In this document: positions 12,176 through 27,000 of the stretch, piece after piece
How positions within the stretch are numbered: the first letter of the stretch is position 1
Layout: each line of letters opens with the position of its first letter
Assembly: GCA_008694505.1 (NCBI GenBank)
Contig: VZDJ01000090.1
Location: 1,667,521 to 1,731,520, forward strand
Length of the DNA: 64,000 nt
Origin: Cyanoderma ruficeps
Lineage: Eukaryota; Chordata; Aves; Passeriformes; Timaliidae
Reading direction: 5' to 3'
Notes under the pieces: generated by a model
Told to the model about the DNA's origin: nothing
The model's input: only the letters and a program-made list of their open reading frames with translations
Databases searched by the model: none
Position numbers and translations under genes: made by a program

Positions 12176-15100
12176 TTAGCAAAAGCCTCCTTTTAATTTG
12201 ATTTTGAAGATGTGTCTGTCTCCCCCATGGCTGGTAGATTGAGAAGCTGACAGGCACCGCCTCTGTACTTCTAGGGCAAAATTAATGTGATCATTTAACG
12301 GTTTGTTGTGTTAAACAAAAGGTCTTAACTGGACTCTAACGAGCCACATTTTTATGTATACTTTTATGTAATTTTATAACATGCCTATGCCAAAATAAAA
12401 GAAGAGAACAGTCTGAGAATTGTTTGTCTACTGGCAGCTGTCTCCTACCTCCTTGAATGGGTGCTACATTTCTCTGTTTTTAAAACCCGAAAGAGATGAA
12501 AGCATAGGCATATGGTTACCTTATAATTGTAGCTTGTCTGCTGTCATTTTAAGTGTGTAATGGCAATATTTGTGTGGAGTTGTAAAGAAGAGAGATTCTG
12601 AAAACATAAGTCTTGTGAATGCTTTCACTTGATTTTATTTCTGTAACTCTTTATAAAAGGGGAACTGTTTTATGACTGATTTTACTACATATTTGAAATG
12701 TTTTTTCTTTACCAGGCAAATGTGTGTATTCAACAGGTAAATAAATTCTTGTGTTCAACAGCCACAGAATTCATAAAGCCAAACATGAAATGTATAACCA
12801 CAATACCAAGAATTGGCTATAACATGGGATGCTTGGATCTACATGGATCTTTTCCTTTATCAGCTTTGGTGTGTCTCCCAGTTCTGGCACATCTGTCTCG
12901 TGAGAGGGAATGATTGTGGTTTTGACTGCTGAATTGAGGCCTTGACAGTTGTAACTCTCCCTCCATACAGAGAAAAGTCTGCTTTGGTCCAATAAAGCAG
13001 AATTGAATTTTGGGAAGCTGTCATCTATCCTGATTTACATTGAAAATGGATATGGCCATGCTACAGGATAGCAGGACTAGAGTTCAGCCATCCTCCTCTG
13101 GGAGAAGGATATAGTGATTATTCCTGATTATATGAGAGCATTTGGATGTTGATTTTTTTTTCAATATTAAGGAGTGGCGGTCGTTTATCTCATGACAAAA
13201 GAGAGGTTAGGTGAGAGAACAGCTGAATCTTAATGGCTTTGGGGCCAAGCTTAATTTGGTAATGCAGCTGAGAAATGCACTGTGGTGTTCAGAATTGCCA
13301 TGCAGAGGACTCTCAGAGAGAAAACAAATACTAGATGCTGGGTCATCTGTCAGATACTGCACCCTTAACAGGCGTGAGGATTAACGTGCAGCGCTGCTGG
13401 TGTAGGTGCACACACCACACAGAGTTAAACATGTGAACAGCAGGCTCACACTGTGCTCACTACAGATGTCTGAATGAGTGAGTGCCTCTGGGCTGGAGCT
13501 GCATGTCTTGTGGCTTTCACTCTGCTCCATTGGGAAGTCTTCACTCCTTTTGTTTTTATCCTTTTCCAGCTCCAGTACTTTGGAGCACACAGCTCCCATC
13601 CCCTGACCTAACAGCTCCATTGAAGTGCATTCCAGCCCCATGATTTCATGGTACCAGGCAGAAGTCCCCTGCCACGCTGCTATGCTGCCCGCTGCTTCTC
13701 ACGGAGTGAACAAACAGGGAACATAAACTCTCTCCAAAGGAGCAATGTTCTCTGTATATTTTTAGTGCAAGAAATCCAAGATTCATTTGAGGGTGCTTTG
13801 TGTGGGCTTTTTTTAATATAGACTTCTGCTAACACAATGGAATATTTCATGCCACCCTGTTTGCTGTAACTTCTAGTGCTTTATGTTGTTAAATGGAATC
13901 AAAGGAGTTAAAGATGAAAGACTTTTAGTCAACTGGTCCCTCAGCTGGGAGCCTGTATGGGTTTGTTCTTTGTAATGGATTTGCTAATGCTTTACTCAGG
14001 TTCAGCCTAGCTCGGTTTTCATTATTGGATTTACTTATTTCTGTGAATTCTCTGCTTCAGGTTAAGTAATTGCTGAGCTTTGACTGAATATAATACTGCT
14101 ACTGTTTGTTTCTAATGTTTCGCTTGCCATTTATTACCCTTATACTGAACAAACCCTTTGTAAGTATTTGTTTACCATTTGAACGTACAAAGCACCATTA
14201 AAGATGTCATGCTTGCCTTCACAGGTATTCTCTTTAATGGATAGAGAGCTTGGTTCTTTATATAAAACTGTGTCTATTTGACATTGTACATTGCGTCTTT
14301 TCTTTTCTACATGTCGCGTGTCACCAGATGCTAACTTATGTAGTATTACAACAAACCTACCTTTCATTAGCTCATTGTTAGCCTTTGAATATTTGTACAT
14401 TATTTGAACATAAAGTTTATGCTGAGACACCCATGTCTTGTATTTTCTTGGTGAAAAACATTCTCAAACTGCTTGTTTAAATGCCACTTTTGCATTTTTA
14501 TGTATTGAGTGTATTGTACTCACATTAAGGGACACAATTTTGCCAATATATCTAATATGTTCATAGTAACATTATCTACAGACTGGTCAGTGATCCCAGA
14601 AGTTGAAAAGGCAGATAATGAACATGTTATGGGAAACATACAAAGCAAGGACTGCAGCTGCAAGGGAGCAGAGTCTGCCTGACTTGGGGACCAGCAAAGT
14701 TTCTAGACAGAACTGTTCTCCACAGGGTGTCAGCACTTTTTGGGTCAAGGTTATTGGCACATGAGCTGATCTGTGCTGACTGCACAGAAATTCCTGTGCC
14801 CTGGTGTGACACACAGGTACGCCAGGGGGTAGAGCTGCTCCTGCACTGAAGTAGCACCAGCTTCAGGGTCCTGGGAAAAAGAAGCAGTAACATCAGGAGA
14901 CAGGTCAGGTGATACTGTCTTTTACTAGACTGAAGTTGGAAGATGTGCAAGTTTTGCACTATGCTTTAATTTGGTCATTCTAACATGCTTTAATTGATGT
15001 GTGTCTGTAGTGGATTTCTGGCACATGATTCTTAGCTTTTATAACTGTGCAGGTAGAAAACATATTTTATATAAAGTCACTGGAGTCGAGGCAGTAATAG

Positions 15101-17338
15101 CCTAATTAGTAATAATAGTAATAACCTTAACATGGCATTCTCTGTCCCTTCTTACTGTTTTGGTACGCAGTAAGAGCTGTATATCAAGAGCTGTATGTAA
15201 GAGCTCTTTGGGGAAACAAGGGGTGTAAAGCACAAGTGGAGGAAGAAAAGAATACAGGAGGGATGAAATTGTCTGTTAAGATAATGGAGAGTAGAGCTGT
15301 AAGAAGGACGGTCTGTGAAGAAGGGTGTTGTTAAACAGGCATATAAATGGGCACCAGAAAGCAAGCAGTACTGTGGGGAGAACTAATTGTGGGAAGGAAC
15401 ATCAGGATTTGAACTTAGTGACGGGAGACATGGACATGAAAAAAGGTTATGTGCTCTGACAAACAACCAGCTGTTCTGGGATCCCCATAGGGGTAGAACA
15501 CCGTGTTAGTGGTCAACTATTTCCTTCCTGACTTCTTATTGTCTTTGTTAAGAAACACAGGACGCAAAAGACAAATGTTATGCCTGTAAAGTACCTGTTG
15601 CATTGCCTAGCAGCTGCTCTAGGCCTGTAGTAATAGAAGTACAGCTCTGAATACCAGCGAATCCCAAGTTTCTATAAAACTTCATCTAGTTTATACACAT
15701 TGGAATGTTGAATGCCTCCTTTTGTAGGAGAGAACCTGGCCCTTCTCAGTGTTAACGGGAAGCTGGCTGCAGTCCTGGGCCAGGTAGTAGCTTAGTGGGA
15801 GCTGAGTGGATTCTCTGAGTGGTGAAAATGCTCTGATGCAGGTTCCTAGGAAAACAAGGAATCAAATGCCGAGTGAGAGATTGAGTATCATAGCTCCATT
15901 TTTGTGTAATGAAGAAAAGAGGCATATGGGTGGTCGAGGATTGGAACACAGGGACTGGAAGCTGGAATTGCTGTTGGAAGGAGTGTGCTTTTCATTCCTT
16001 CAAGTGACTACCTTGAAGCTTTGTGCTGGAGGTTCTCCAAGACCACTTAGAAATTGACTCAAGAATATACCAGAAGTCAAGAAGATCTTTGGGATGGGGT
16101 GAAGGGGTTGCCATCAAGACTTAAATGTGTAGGCCTTGATGTGAGCAGGAGAAATTAGCATGGCAGCTAGCCCAAAGCTGCTCTTGTCTGTCGGCACAAA
16201 CACTTAAAGGTTGGGTAAGAAAATAGTCTTGATCTGAAAAACAAACTTACTTTAAAAGAAAAGAGAATTTTCCAGCAAATTTAGAAAGAAATAGTCTAGG
16301 CTTTTCTGAACTATAGATCATGCTTAAAAGTAAAAAACTCCTATTCCACTTGGAAACACTTGGTCAATATTTTTTCTCAAGTCTGAGTCAAAATTAATTA
16401 AGTCAATTTGAAGTCCTTTTTTTAATAGTTAAAAATTATGATACTTGGCCTTGACTTTTACTGCCATTTTGTGTGGTTTAATAGTTGTATGACATTTGTT
16501 TTTCTCCCACATACATTTGCAAGAGATTGGCAGAAAAGAAAACAGACTACATCAGTAAATAAATTCTTCCTGCTAAGTTATAGATGCTGCTCATAAAAGT
16601 CGGCAGGAAAAGAATTGTGCAGCCACAGGCATAATGAAGTTGATGGTCCTGCTACACAGCTGAGTCTGAGGATTTGTATTGTACAGCTTGCTGTGGTGGG
16701 GGGGGAACCCTCATAAGTTCAGTGGTCTTGCATGCTCTTACAACTTGGCATGTAACAAGCATTTTCACATAAAACATTGCTGAGCTAGTTCTGACTATGG
16801 TGGAATTCTTTGGGAAGCTCAGGGAGGTAATTGATCATATGCTGACAGCTCGGAGCTCTGAGAAAATGGTCAGATGGAGAGCTGGGATACAGGAAAATGA
16901 GCTTTCTAAGATGGTAACTGTCACTTAGCCAAGCTATACATGTTTCAAGCTTTTTAATCTTTGCTCACAACCTCAGTTTCTTAGTCTTTTTTTGGTTTTG
17001 CTGTTTCTCTGTGAACTTTTCTGATGCTCACATTTTACTGGTCCTGATGCATGGAGAGTATTCCAGGTGTGATCTTGAGCTGTAGCTGTATTTCTTTGTA
17101 GAGCTCTTCTAGAAATTTCATTGCTGACAAAATGGGGGGTGTCAGAACTTTGATGATCTCTTTCATTATTTTTTGACCTTTGGGTCAAGAAATAGGTTTC
17201 TTTCAGGACCTACTCAAAATGTTCTTTGCAGCTAGAAAAATAAGACTTCAGTGTTCATGGGAGTTATGATGGCAATCTACTGGGACATTGCATGAGTTTA
17301 CAACAAAAATATTTGAATTTCTCTAAACTGTGACCCTA

Positions 17339-17392
17339 AGTTTCTATATCAGAATGGATATAGAAACTGAAGTGTGGATATAGAAACTAAAG
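17339..17392. repeat. 12-bp inverted repeat plus 17-bp direct repeat
   Basis: AGTTTCTATATC (17339-17350) is followed, after six bases, by its exact reverse complement GATATAGAAACT (17357-17368). This can form a perfect 12-bp hairpin. The right arm sits in a 17-bp segment (17356-17372) that is repeated at 17376-17392 with one change. It is about 350 bases upstream of WARS2 exon 2, and no function is apparent. Confidence 0.8.
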
Positions 17393-17745
17393 AGAAACAT
17401 ACAGCTTTGGTGCAAAAGAAGATGAAAGAATCTACCACTTGGTTTCTGAGAACACCTTTTCACTGATCTTGTTTACAGCTGTCTTTTTTGTATATGCAAA
17501 GTCTTGACAGCTTAAGACTGACAGTTGTCAGTCTCTCTGCTGTAAGATAGAGTATTTTAACTGGCTTACTGCAATTACTGGTTCTGAGGTAGTTTATCCA
17601 TTAATACGCTGAAGGAGAGGAGAAGAGACAGGCATAAATGAGGCTTTTAAAATGACTTTAAAATATAAAAGAATCTGTCAAAAAAAAAAAAAAAACAAAC
17701 CAAAAAACAACACCTTATGTTAATTTTGGCAATGGTTTGTCACAG

Positions 17746-18003
17746 AATGCGGTCATGGATCGGATTTTCTCTGGTATCCAGCCAACTGGGACCCCTCATC
17801 TGGGTAACTACCTTGGAGCCATTCAGAACTGGGTGAATCTGCAGGAAAAGTGCAGCTCAGTACTCTACAGCATTATGGACATGCACTCTCTCACCATGCC
17901 CAAGGAGCCAGCTGTCCTGCGCCAGAACATCCTGGACACCACTGCTGCCATCCTTGCCTGTGGGATTGACCCAAGGAAGTGTTTCCTATTCCGGCAGTCA
18001 CTG
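17746..18003 (+). CDS. WARS2: WARS2 coding exon 2 (nucleotide-binding, HIGH motif)
   Basis: The acceptor is CACAG/AATGCG and the donor is CTG/GTGAGTG. The exon is 258 bases, phase 0 at both ends, and encodes 86 residues. It carries FSGIQPTG and then PHLGN at 17794-17808, the HIGH-equivalent that binds ATP phosphates in class I synthetases. Next come NYLGAIQNW and [11 protein letters not shown], and the exon ends FRQSL. The first residues (NAVMD) have no family support and may be the poorly conserved junction after the transit peptide. An in-frame ATG at 17737 lies in the intron, and the ATG at 17755 lies within the exon; neither is taken as the gene start. The pyrimidine tract before the acceptor is weak and an A16 run lies just upstream. 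Confidence 0.96.
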
Positions 18004-21000
18004 GTGAGTGCTCCTGTTGTGTTGGATTTGGATCTGATTAAGTGGCTTTCCACACATCTTAGTGAATGAGCATAGCATTGCTGAACTCCTTTATCATGTT
18101 TGTGTTGGTGGTCCTAGGAAATGTTCGCAGTGTTGGATTTTAAACTTAGCCCTTGCTACAGTTTGGAAATTTTGAAGGCTGCAACCATGACCGAGAAGCC
18201 CATTTAGGGATAAGTACACTCTGAATTTCTGAAACAGAGCTAGGAGTTTGTGCAGGTTATGAGTAAAATACTTCAAAGACCTCTTAGAAGACCACTAATT
18301 TGTCTCTGTAAGTCTTACTTTAGTCACAAAAGGTTAGCTCATAAATAGATAAACGTGGCCTGTGTAACCATAAAGGTAAGGAAAACATGTTTCTATGCTT
18401 TTGTATCAGCTCTTGCCACTTTTCTGCCAGCTGTACAGTAATCACAAAGTAACAGGTGATTAACATGGTAATTTTTGTATCAGTTCCACAGTGATTGTGG
18501 GGGTGGTTACGTCTTCTCTGGGTCATATTTTCCCTTGTTTGGTATAACCTCCTTTTCATGCGCACACTTTTCCATCTGATCTGGTAGTTCATATGTAAAC
18601 CATGTGCTTCTTTTGAGTACCCCAAGGGGTACTGGGCTTACCTTCCCCCTTGGCATATAGCTACCACATGTTATATTTTCCTGGAACACAGCTTAGTTTC
18701 TTGCTCAGTTAACTTTCCATTATTGACTCTAAACTGGCAAATTTCTGTCATTTCCACAGACACAGATGTGTCATAGCTTCTGCTCATGTGAAGACACCCA
18801 TAAGTGGGTATCCACCTGGCAACAGAGCTGCAAAGGTGATGTGCACACAGAATCTGAATTTTGTCGGTGCAAGCTGAAATGATGTTGCATTCTCCCTTTC
18901 AACATGATTCTTTACAGGCAGAGTTTCCTGGAGTTGTTAAACTGCAAATGGCAATCATAGTTCTATATCCCTGGTGAATAATGAATTGATGAAGACAGAT
19001 ATACTTCCTGCTTCACTTTTCCTCTGTATTAAAAAACCAGCCTAAATAGATGAGCTCAGAATTCTAGTGGAAATATGTTTAAATAAATTCACCTCGTTTT
19101 TTTCAAATCTGTTTATCGTTTTAAATATGTTACCAGCTTGAGTTTTAATTTTCCTCTGCTCTGACTTGTCAATCTCAAAATGATGAAGTCATTAGCTGGA
19201 ATAATCACAAGGTGAGTTACAAGCCAATGATGCAGTAAAACCCAGTCTAGAGGGGTTTTTCTCTTGTTTTCAAGCAACTGAACAAATCCATTAATTATAA
19301 CACAGGATCGGTGACTAGATTCACAGGACTCTTCAGCATGAAGGATGAATGCTTTGCAGGTTATGGTTAGAGGGAAATAAAGTGAAGGTTTATAAAACTG
19401 CAAGTGATATGGAGAAATTGTTTTATCCGCTGAAGAATCCGAACTGACAAATATCAAAGCAAGTTAACACCTGGAGGATTCAACACAAGCATCACAATGC
19501 TGCATTTCACAAAATCCACAATTGGGCTACAAAACTCCTTGACACAGGATACAGTACATGCTGAAATTTATATGAATTCAGAAAAGGACTCAACAAATTA
19601 ATCTGAAAAATTGCTTTGGGACTGTTGTATATCTGAGCAGTCACCTCTACAGGAAGTGGTGAAACCACAGATGGGAGAGTATTCATTCTTTTCTGCATTT
19701 ACGTTCCTTTTTTTTCGTTGGTTGCTGTCAGAGATGGATATTTGATCTGGTCCAGTGTTGCTTTTCTTACGTTCCTACTGGTCTAAAAGCTAAACTAGTG
19801 CTATTCCAGGTCTTGCTAAAACCAACACTCAGGCTTCCCTTGAAGCCAGCAGATTATCAGTGAGGATCTTACCTTGCACTCAGCCACAGAAAGTATGTTG
19901 TGTCTTTCACAATATAATAATGCAGAGGTTGAATCTTTGAACCCCCAAAGAGAAAGTGTCAGACTCAGGAAATGATGGCTCTTCGTGCAGTGCTTCTACA
20001 GTACCAATACGGTCGAAAACCAATGAAAACCAGCAACAGCTAAACGTGAACGTGTTCAGCTTTATCAAATGAAAGTTTCCACCAAATATGATTCTGATTT
20101 TTGTTATGGTGGTTAGGCTGGCCTCAGTTAAATAGACTGACTGCCTTTTTACCTTGATGTTTCTGTGTCCTTATCTGTGCGGATCCAATAGTCATTGGTC
20201 TTACTAAATCTAAGTCATTAGATTAAATGTTTGAGCCGGGTCTGATGTCTTGAATGTTATTCTTACAAATACTTACCACACAAGCATCCATACAACTTTC
20301 AGAAGTGGCTGATGCTAGCATATTTTTGAAAGCTCATTCTCACACTGTAGTCAGAAGAACAATTGCAGTTGTTCGTGAGCATAGACTGTTCAGCACTGGT
20401 TCAGGCTGAAGTGGTTTGTCAGCTTCCCCAAACCAAGTCTGTACAAGCTGTATGAAGTGGTCAGGTATACCCAGAGATACACTGTGATCTGTTACATTTA
20501 CATAGGCAGCACCAGATGTTTCTCTGGAAGCAATTAAAAGGAGTATCTGTGTGTAGCTCTCGATGTGAGGAAAGGAGACAGGAACCTTGCTAATGTGATT
20601 ATTGTTTTAGTATGATAATGAAATAATACGTTATGGAATGTCATAGTATCAAGATGATTGTTCCTAAAAATGAAGGTGTAAGATGGATTGCAGCTATTGC
20701 TAATCAAGAAAGTTTATTGCTGGACTTTGATTGGAAATTTCTCAGATTTCAAAAAAAAAAAGGAGCTGGCCTCCTTTTCAGCCACTGCAGCAGTCTCCAA
20801 GGGTGGTCTAAAAAAGACTCACTTTTGTTTACAAACATTTGGCTGAGGTGTAAAGCAAAGTGACCAAAACTATATATTGAAATTGGGTGTGTACTTCCAG
20901 GGGTCAGCAGGAAAGCAGTGAAAATCCAGCCACAAATAGAGAACTGGCTTAGGTATTTAGTTATGGACAGAGTAGTTCTTTTTCCATAGCAGATTAAACT

Positions 21001-24000
21001 GCTAAATGAGAGAATTCTCAGTAGCTTAACATGCTGTAATTATTGTTGTATTTTGAGTTCTATCTAGAAAATTACCAAATCTGTAGAGCACAGAAATGTT
21101 TTTCTTTAATTACTACTGTGACATTCCTGTTCATTTTTTAAACAAACACGGTGCAACAGAATTATTGTTTATGAACTTTTAGTTTTAATCACCAAAACCC
21201 ACCACAACTAATGACTTTTGCTGTACCCTGATTCTGTAGCAACAAAGGCAGAATGAAATTCTTGCACTACAGAAGTATGCTAGTAGCAGTAAGCCCCACT
21301 AAGGGAATTGCTCATGCAGTCATTCATGTAAATGCTGTTGTGTCCTCTCACTTTCTCTGCATTACACTGGGCAAGAGTGGACTAGAATTGCTGAAAAGGA
21401 TTTTCTTGGGTTTGGTTTTTGGTTTTTTTTTTTTTTGTTCTTTGTTTGTTTGGCTTACTCTTTCTGTATTTAGCTGCTTATGTTGCTTTTCTGGAATATG
21501 TTTGCCATATGTGACAAAAAATAATGCTACTTGGTTTCTCAAAAGATCTGTGCCTTTTGGTAAGGGTTCCACTTATTTTACTTACTTAGGCTTTTTTTCA
21601 AATCTCTAATCCAGAGATATCTGGACTACCTGCCTGCAGAGTTTTCACACACTTTATCATCCTTTTCAAACAAGCAAGAGACAAAAGGCTGAACAATATG
21701 AATCACAGACTGACTGCTAGGAGAAAGTGTGGTTATACTAGATCCAAAAGGTGCTGTTATGATAAAGATACAGGTGAAGTTGACTTGGAATCCCAGAACA
21801 GATTTCAGTGATGTCCTCGCCTTTTAACTAAAATGAAACTAAAGTGACAGAAATTTTGGATAGGCAAAATTTTATTGTATTGTTTAGAGAGCATATGATC
21901 TATGTTCTTAGGTATTGGATATACAGCTAAATTACGTATAAATGAAAAGTGTTATTTGGATGAAAATTAGTTTTGTATGCTTCAGAATTTACCATTTATA
22001 GATTGTATTGTTTCAAACATGTACACACAGTAAGTTAATGGGTGGCTGCATATTTGGTCTTAATACATTGCAGTTCAACAAATACCTCCCACACTTACAC
22101 TGTCATATAAAAACTTGAATTCCAGCCTAGGGAAGTAGTGGCTACAAAGAACAAGTGATGATAACTTGAAAATATTTAGAAGCAAGAAGGATGGTGATGA
22201 ATAATTAGGGTAGTATTTGGAACCACATAGTCTGTGAAGGATTATAAACAAGCACATTTAATTAGAATATCTAGAAAAACAATTGTGGTATATGTTGGAC
22301 AGTAAAATGGCCTCCCAGTGAGAAAAGCTCTTTCATTACAGCTTGTTTAATTATATTTTCTCAAGTAGGAAGTTACAGAAAAGTGACAATTTTTAGTAAA
22401 AATAAAAAATAAAAATAAATGCATATTTCGAAATAGTGCATTTTTATTTGGAGTACAGCTGCAAGATGTATGAAACCCTCTTAGAGAAAATAATGTCAAG
22501 ATCTTCTTTAATTGGCTGCCTTTGCCTACCGGGCATAAAAAAGAAGTTATGGAATAATGACTTATACAACATATCGTGAGAGTATTAGAAGAAACAGAAA
22601 ATATATTCCTTAAAAGGTACCATAACTGATAAAAGCTGTAACAGTCATCTTTCATAAAACTTAGATCTTTTATTAAAACCAAAAAGGACTATGAGGGGGT
22701 AAATAAGGAAGACCGTATGCAATCTACACACGTGGTAAACTTATATGATATAACCCATTTTCTCTGATTCGTGGTGGGTACGCTACACATCTCAGTTCTT
22801 ACCCATAACCATCTTGTATCTCATCTGCTTCACAGTCAAAACAATATTAGGAACTGATTTTGCTTTTATGTGGTCTCAGGCTGTTCTTCCTGTCCACCTA
22901 TCTGTTGTAGTAGACACATGCTAAATGTCCCAAGAGAAATTAAAATTCCATCAGAATTGATTCAGCAGGCAGTGCTTGATACGCTGCATGAACACTTCTC
23001 TGAGGAGTCCTGTGAGTTTCTGGACAACATAATGTTCAGTTTCTGGGTGGAAAATTGCAGTTTTCATCCTTCTGGATAGGGTGATTTATTTTCTGAGTAT
23101 AATCAGCTGCAGTATTCTTGCAGTGTGCAAGCAAATTGAGGCAGTAACTCTGGGAGGTGGGAATTTGCAAATTTGTCTTAGCCTTAACTCCAAAAGCCAA
23201 AATACAACAATATAAATGTGTGCACTGTTTCACTGCTGTTATTTTCCAGAAGTATCCATCTGCTTTGTTTTGTGGGCAGAGTTTGAATAGATTCATGCTA
23301 CCCCTTGTCCAATTTTCAGAGGGGCTGAAAAGCTTCCATTGCATCATAGCTTATAAATTCATTAAAGTACATTAATTTAGCGCAGTCCATTGAAAACTTC
23401 CTGTCATAAGAGGAAGTATGTGACTGTTTAATTTAGAAAATTATTCTGCTTCTCTCATTCCTCTGTTTTCTCTCTCATGGACTAAACATAACTAGAGCTC
23501 AGTGGGAAGGAAAGTCATGGTTCACTGGGATTTCTCATTTTTTTTCTTTTCTGCCTTAATTTATCTTCTTCATCTCATACTATTATGTAGCTGTTATATT
23601 TTCCTCTCTTCACCAGACTTTTGGACACACCAAACTAATTATTCAAACAGTATTGTGGGTTAAACTAGGAGAATGTTTCAGAAAATAAGTTAATTTCATA
23701 ATGAATAAAGGAGAGGAAAGGGCGCTTCGGCCAAATTACTGTGGTCTGTCAAGGTTTATAACCAGTAAAGCTTGATTCCAGTACAAATATTCTTGGTCAG
23801 GTTCTTCAGAGAGACAGATCTTATTTCTGTATGTTTTAGCCAAGTATGAATAAGGTTAGGTGACTAAATTGTTCCAGTGTAAAGGTGAAATCTCTAGATA
23901 CTGACACATTTACTGACAATAACTAGATAACCACCCCCCAGTTCAATACATTGCTTAACATGTTCTTTAAATCTGATATTGCCTTTGTAGCCATAAACTT

Positions 24001-27000
24001 ATACTACCCAATCAGTTATTTCTTTGAACAGGAATTTGGGATACTCTGGCAAATTTTCTGTCACAAGAGTACCTGCACTGTGTGCATTTGATTCAAGAGT
24101 AGTCTATTTATTTTGTCTAGTTTATGGCCTTTTCTTTCTTTAGCTGTATTATATGGAGACACATTGCTAAGTACCTTGAACATATTGCCTGCAGCCTTAG
24201 GCATTAATAAAACCTTACCTCTTATTCAAGAAAAATGTGAGCATCATTTGCTTTTAAAAAGGACCTCTTGGATTTTGCCGAAGCTCTTAACTGGTACTTT
24301 TAGAAGAGACAAAAGTCCTAAAAAAAGGTTTCATTTCTTTTTAAATGTGGGACTATTCTCTGTTCCAATTTCTTTTAGTACACAGCTATCCAAATTACTT
24401 CCTGAGACTATATGATTGTAGTCTATCAAAATTAAATCTTTTAAATTTACTGCCCCTTTAAAATGTAGCCCTTAATGAGGTTACACTGCTGAGGGAAAGC
24501 TGTTTCCACATGATAGATATGGAGCACATTTGTCATGCATTACAGAGAAGGGCTGTAGGTTGCAACTTGAGGAATTCCATCTTGAAAATAAAATACTGCA
24601 TCTCTTTCTGCAGAAAGCCACTTCAGCTGCCAACACACAAGTTTGTATTATAACCTCAGAAAACTGAGCCCCAGTGTTGCTGATTTGCCTCCAGTATTCA
24701 TGCTTCTCCCACTGGTCTTGAATCTCATGGCTTGTTCTTTTCTTCTGCTGTATGTCTCATCATAAAAAGTCATCTAGAATTATTTGAACTAAAAGTAGAG
24801 ACTGGTTTTCCATCTACACGTCATTGGCTATGGCCAGAGAATATCAACAATAATTTGGTAAGGAATAGCTAGGATCAAGGACAAAAAAATAGATCTGCAG
24901 GAAGAAGCCCTGAGATTGTACTCTAGCATATAAAGCTCCTGAGATGATACAAGAATAAATTGTGACCTGAGTTTAATAACTTCAAATGACTGCACAAGTA
25001 AATAATGAAGAAGCTATTTGTCTTTAAAAAGGGAGGAGCACTGTGGTGAAGAAACTGAAATGTTTGTGCCTTTTAGATAACTGCTCATTATCATTTGGAA
25101 GTGGTCACCTCTGCTAAATATGTGTGCTTTAAAAAAATAAAAGGAATCTGGCTATGCAGCCTTGGCCTTCCCAGGCCACAAGGAAGGAATATAAGTAGTT
25201 TGCTCTAGAAATAACTCTTTGATTACTGATTAGTAAGCCAGGTTGCAGAGGATGCTTAATGAAATGGAGATTGAAGGAGGAAATGTGTCCCTGGTAATAG
25301 CATAGAGATGACCATCACAACCCTTTGAGAAATGTTAATGGTTTTTACAGACTTGTATGAGATTAGGAAAGAAAATTGTTAAAAAGAATAAGACCACAGA
25401 GCAGGAAAAAATGAGAGAAATTTGTATTTACTGAGAAGAGCAAAGGGTAGGATTTGGGCTGTCTGAAAAGGGGGGATTGCTGTATGGATCTGGTTAAGAT
25501 TTTTTGGAAAATTTTTAATGGGAAATAGTTGACTTTGTAAAGGGAAACAATAAATAGAGTGCTTAAAAGACTGTTATTTCTGGAAATATTTTCAGCTAGG
25601 CTGCAAGAAATATTTCCCAAGAAAATAATGTTTATACTGAAAACAGGCTATTATATTTTTTTCAGGACACAAAAGTAGCTGAAGATGACTGGAAGGATTT
25701 AATTGGTTAGATAGATGATTTTCAGAATTACCAATGATCATGAGAGCCTTGGAGTTTGGTTTGACATACATTCAGGAACTGTCATTGATTGTGAGTTTTG
25801 TTAATTGGAGATGTAATTCTGGTTTTCTACCATTTGTATTATTTTTATTCTGACATATTTGGGGGAGAGGGCATGCTGAGAAAATTATGTCTTCATTGGA
25901 AAAGAGTTAAGTTTATTATTATCTGTTCTCTTTTGAAAAATTGGGTAATTCCTGAAGTACATCGTAGCTCTGGACCGTAGTTTGTTGTCAGATTTTAAAA
26001 TAAAAAAGAAATTGAGTTCTTTACTGGTTAAAGGATGCACAGAATAGCCTGAATTAATTGGAACTCTTTATACTTCTGCTTCTTGAAATCCTAGTTAGAT
26101 TATTGGGTAACCTCCTTAAAAAAAATAAATCAAAAAAGAAAGCAGAACACCTCTCTAACAGTCCTACTCTTTTTAATGAAAATTGTGTGATACGTGATGC
26201 TTCTTTGACAAAGGTTTTGCTTGTGACGACACAATAAACACTACCTAACAAAACAGGAATCAACTGAAAATTATTTTGTAGATTTATGCAAACATGAGAT
26301 GTCTCTCCTCTGTTTCCTTTTATTTAGCTGTTGAAAGCCACATAGGCTGTAATGCTCACTTTTCTTTTTTTTTTTTCTTTTTTTNACAGTCAGCAATCAT
26401 GTTCCTCAGGGATTATTACTGGGAGCAGTTCTGGTCAACATATTCCTTCATGACCTGAAGAAGGTAGAAGGAAGTTCATGGGCAACGCTAAGTCCTTATG
26501 GGTAGCCAAATGCTATGCCAAGGAAAGGAATTCCAAAAGAATTCATAAAACAGTGTGGACGTGCAAATGAGGGGTAGAAGAGTTTTAAATACTTCAAAAC
26601 ATCTGGGTGAAAGTATTCTAAACCTTCTTCACACAATGCAGGAAAGAAAGTCCTGGGGTCATCATTGGCACTTCTCTGAAATCATTGGCTCAGTGCAAGC
26701 AATTTTCCAAAAAGCTAATCATATGTCATCATCACCACATCACCAGAAGGGGTATTATGAATAGACAGAGATGATGTTTTTGCCACCATACAAAACCTTA
26801 GTGTGTCTATTTTTTGAATGCTGTGTAAAGTTTTAGAATCTACATCTCCAGAACGAGCTAATGAATTAGATATGATACAAAGAAAAGATATTCATGCAGC
26901 AGAAGAAGGAAATTTCCACCTTAAGAAGGAAAATATCAGAAGTCAAGGTTGCTTCAGTTTGAAGAGGAGAAGGATGAGGCGCATATGCGAAGTTTGCAAA

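Larger units (their letters stand above)
1..17745 (+). other. WARS2: WARS2 intron 1, 3' portion
   Basis: This long AT-rich stretch ends at the acceptor of the first visible WARS2 exon (CACAG at 17741-17745). I see no conserved coding exon and no CpG island in it, so the real first exon of WARS2 is judged to lie further upstream. It holds a SINE head at the left edge, an interrupted T run at about 1455-1478, a TTTA run ending in one N (8027), an old antisense CR1 fragment (about 8250-8985), a moderately GC-rich patch (about 10030-10460), and a region near 11850-12320 that looks like candidate regulatory DNA. It also holds an exon-like segment at 6371-6434 and a small hairpin at 17339-17368. 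A run of 16 A (17680-17695) lies about 50 bases before the acceptor. The remaining sequence shows nothing I can name. Confidence 0.85.
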
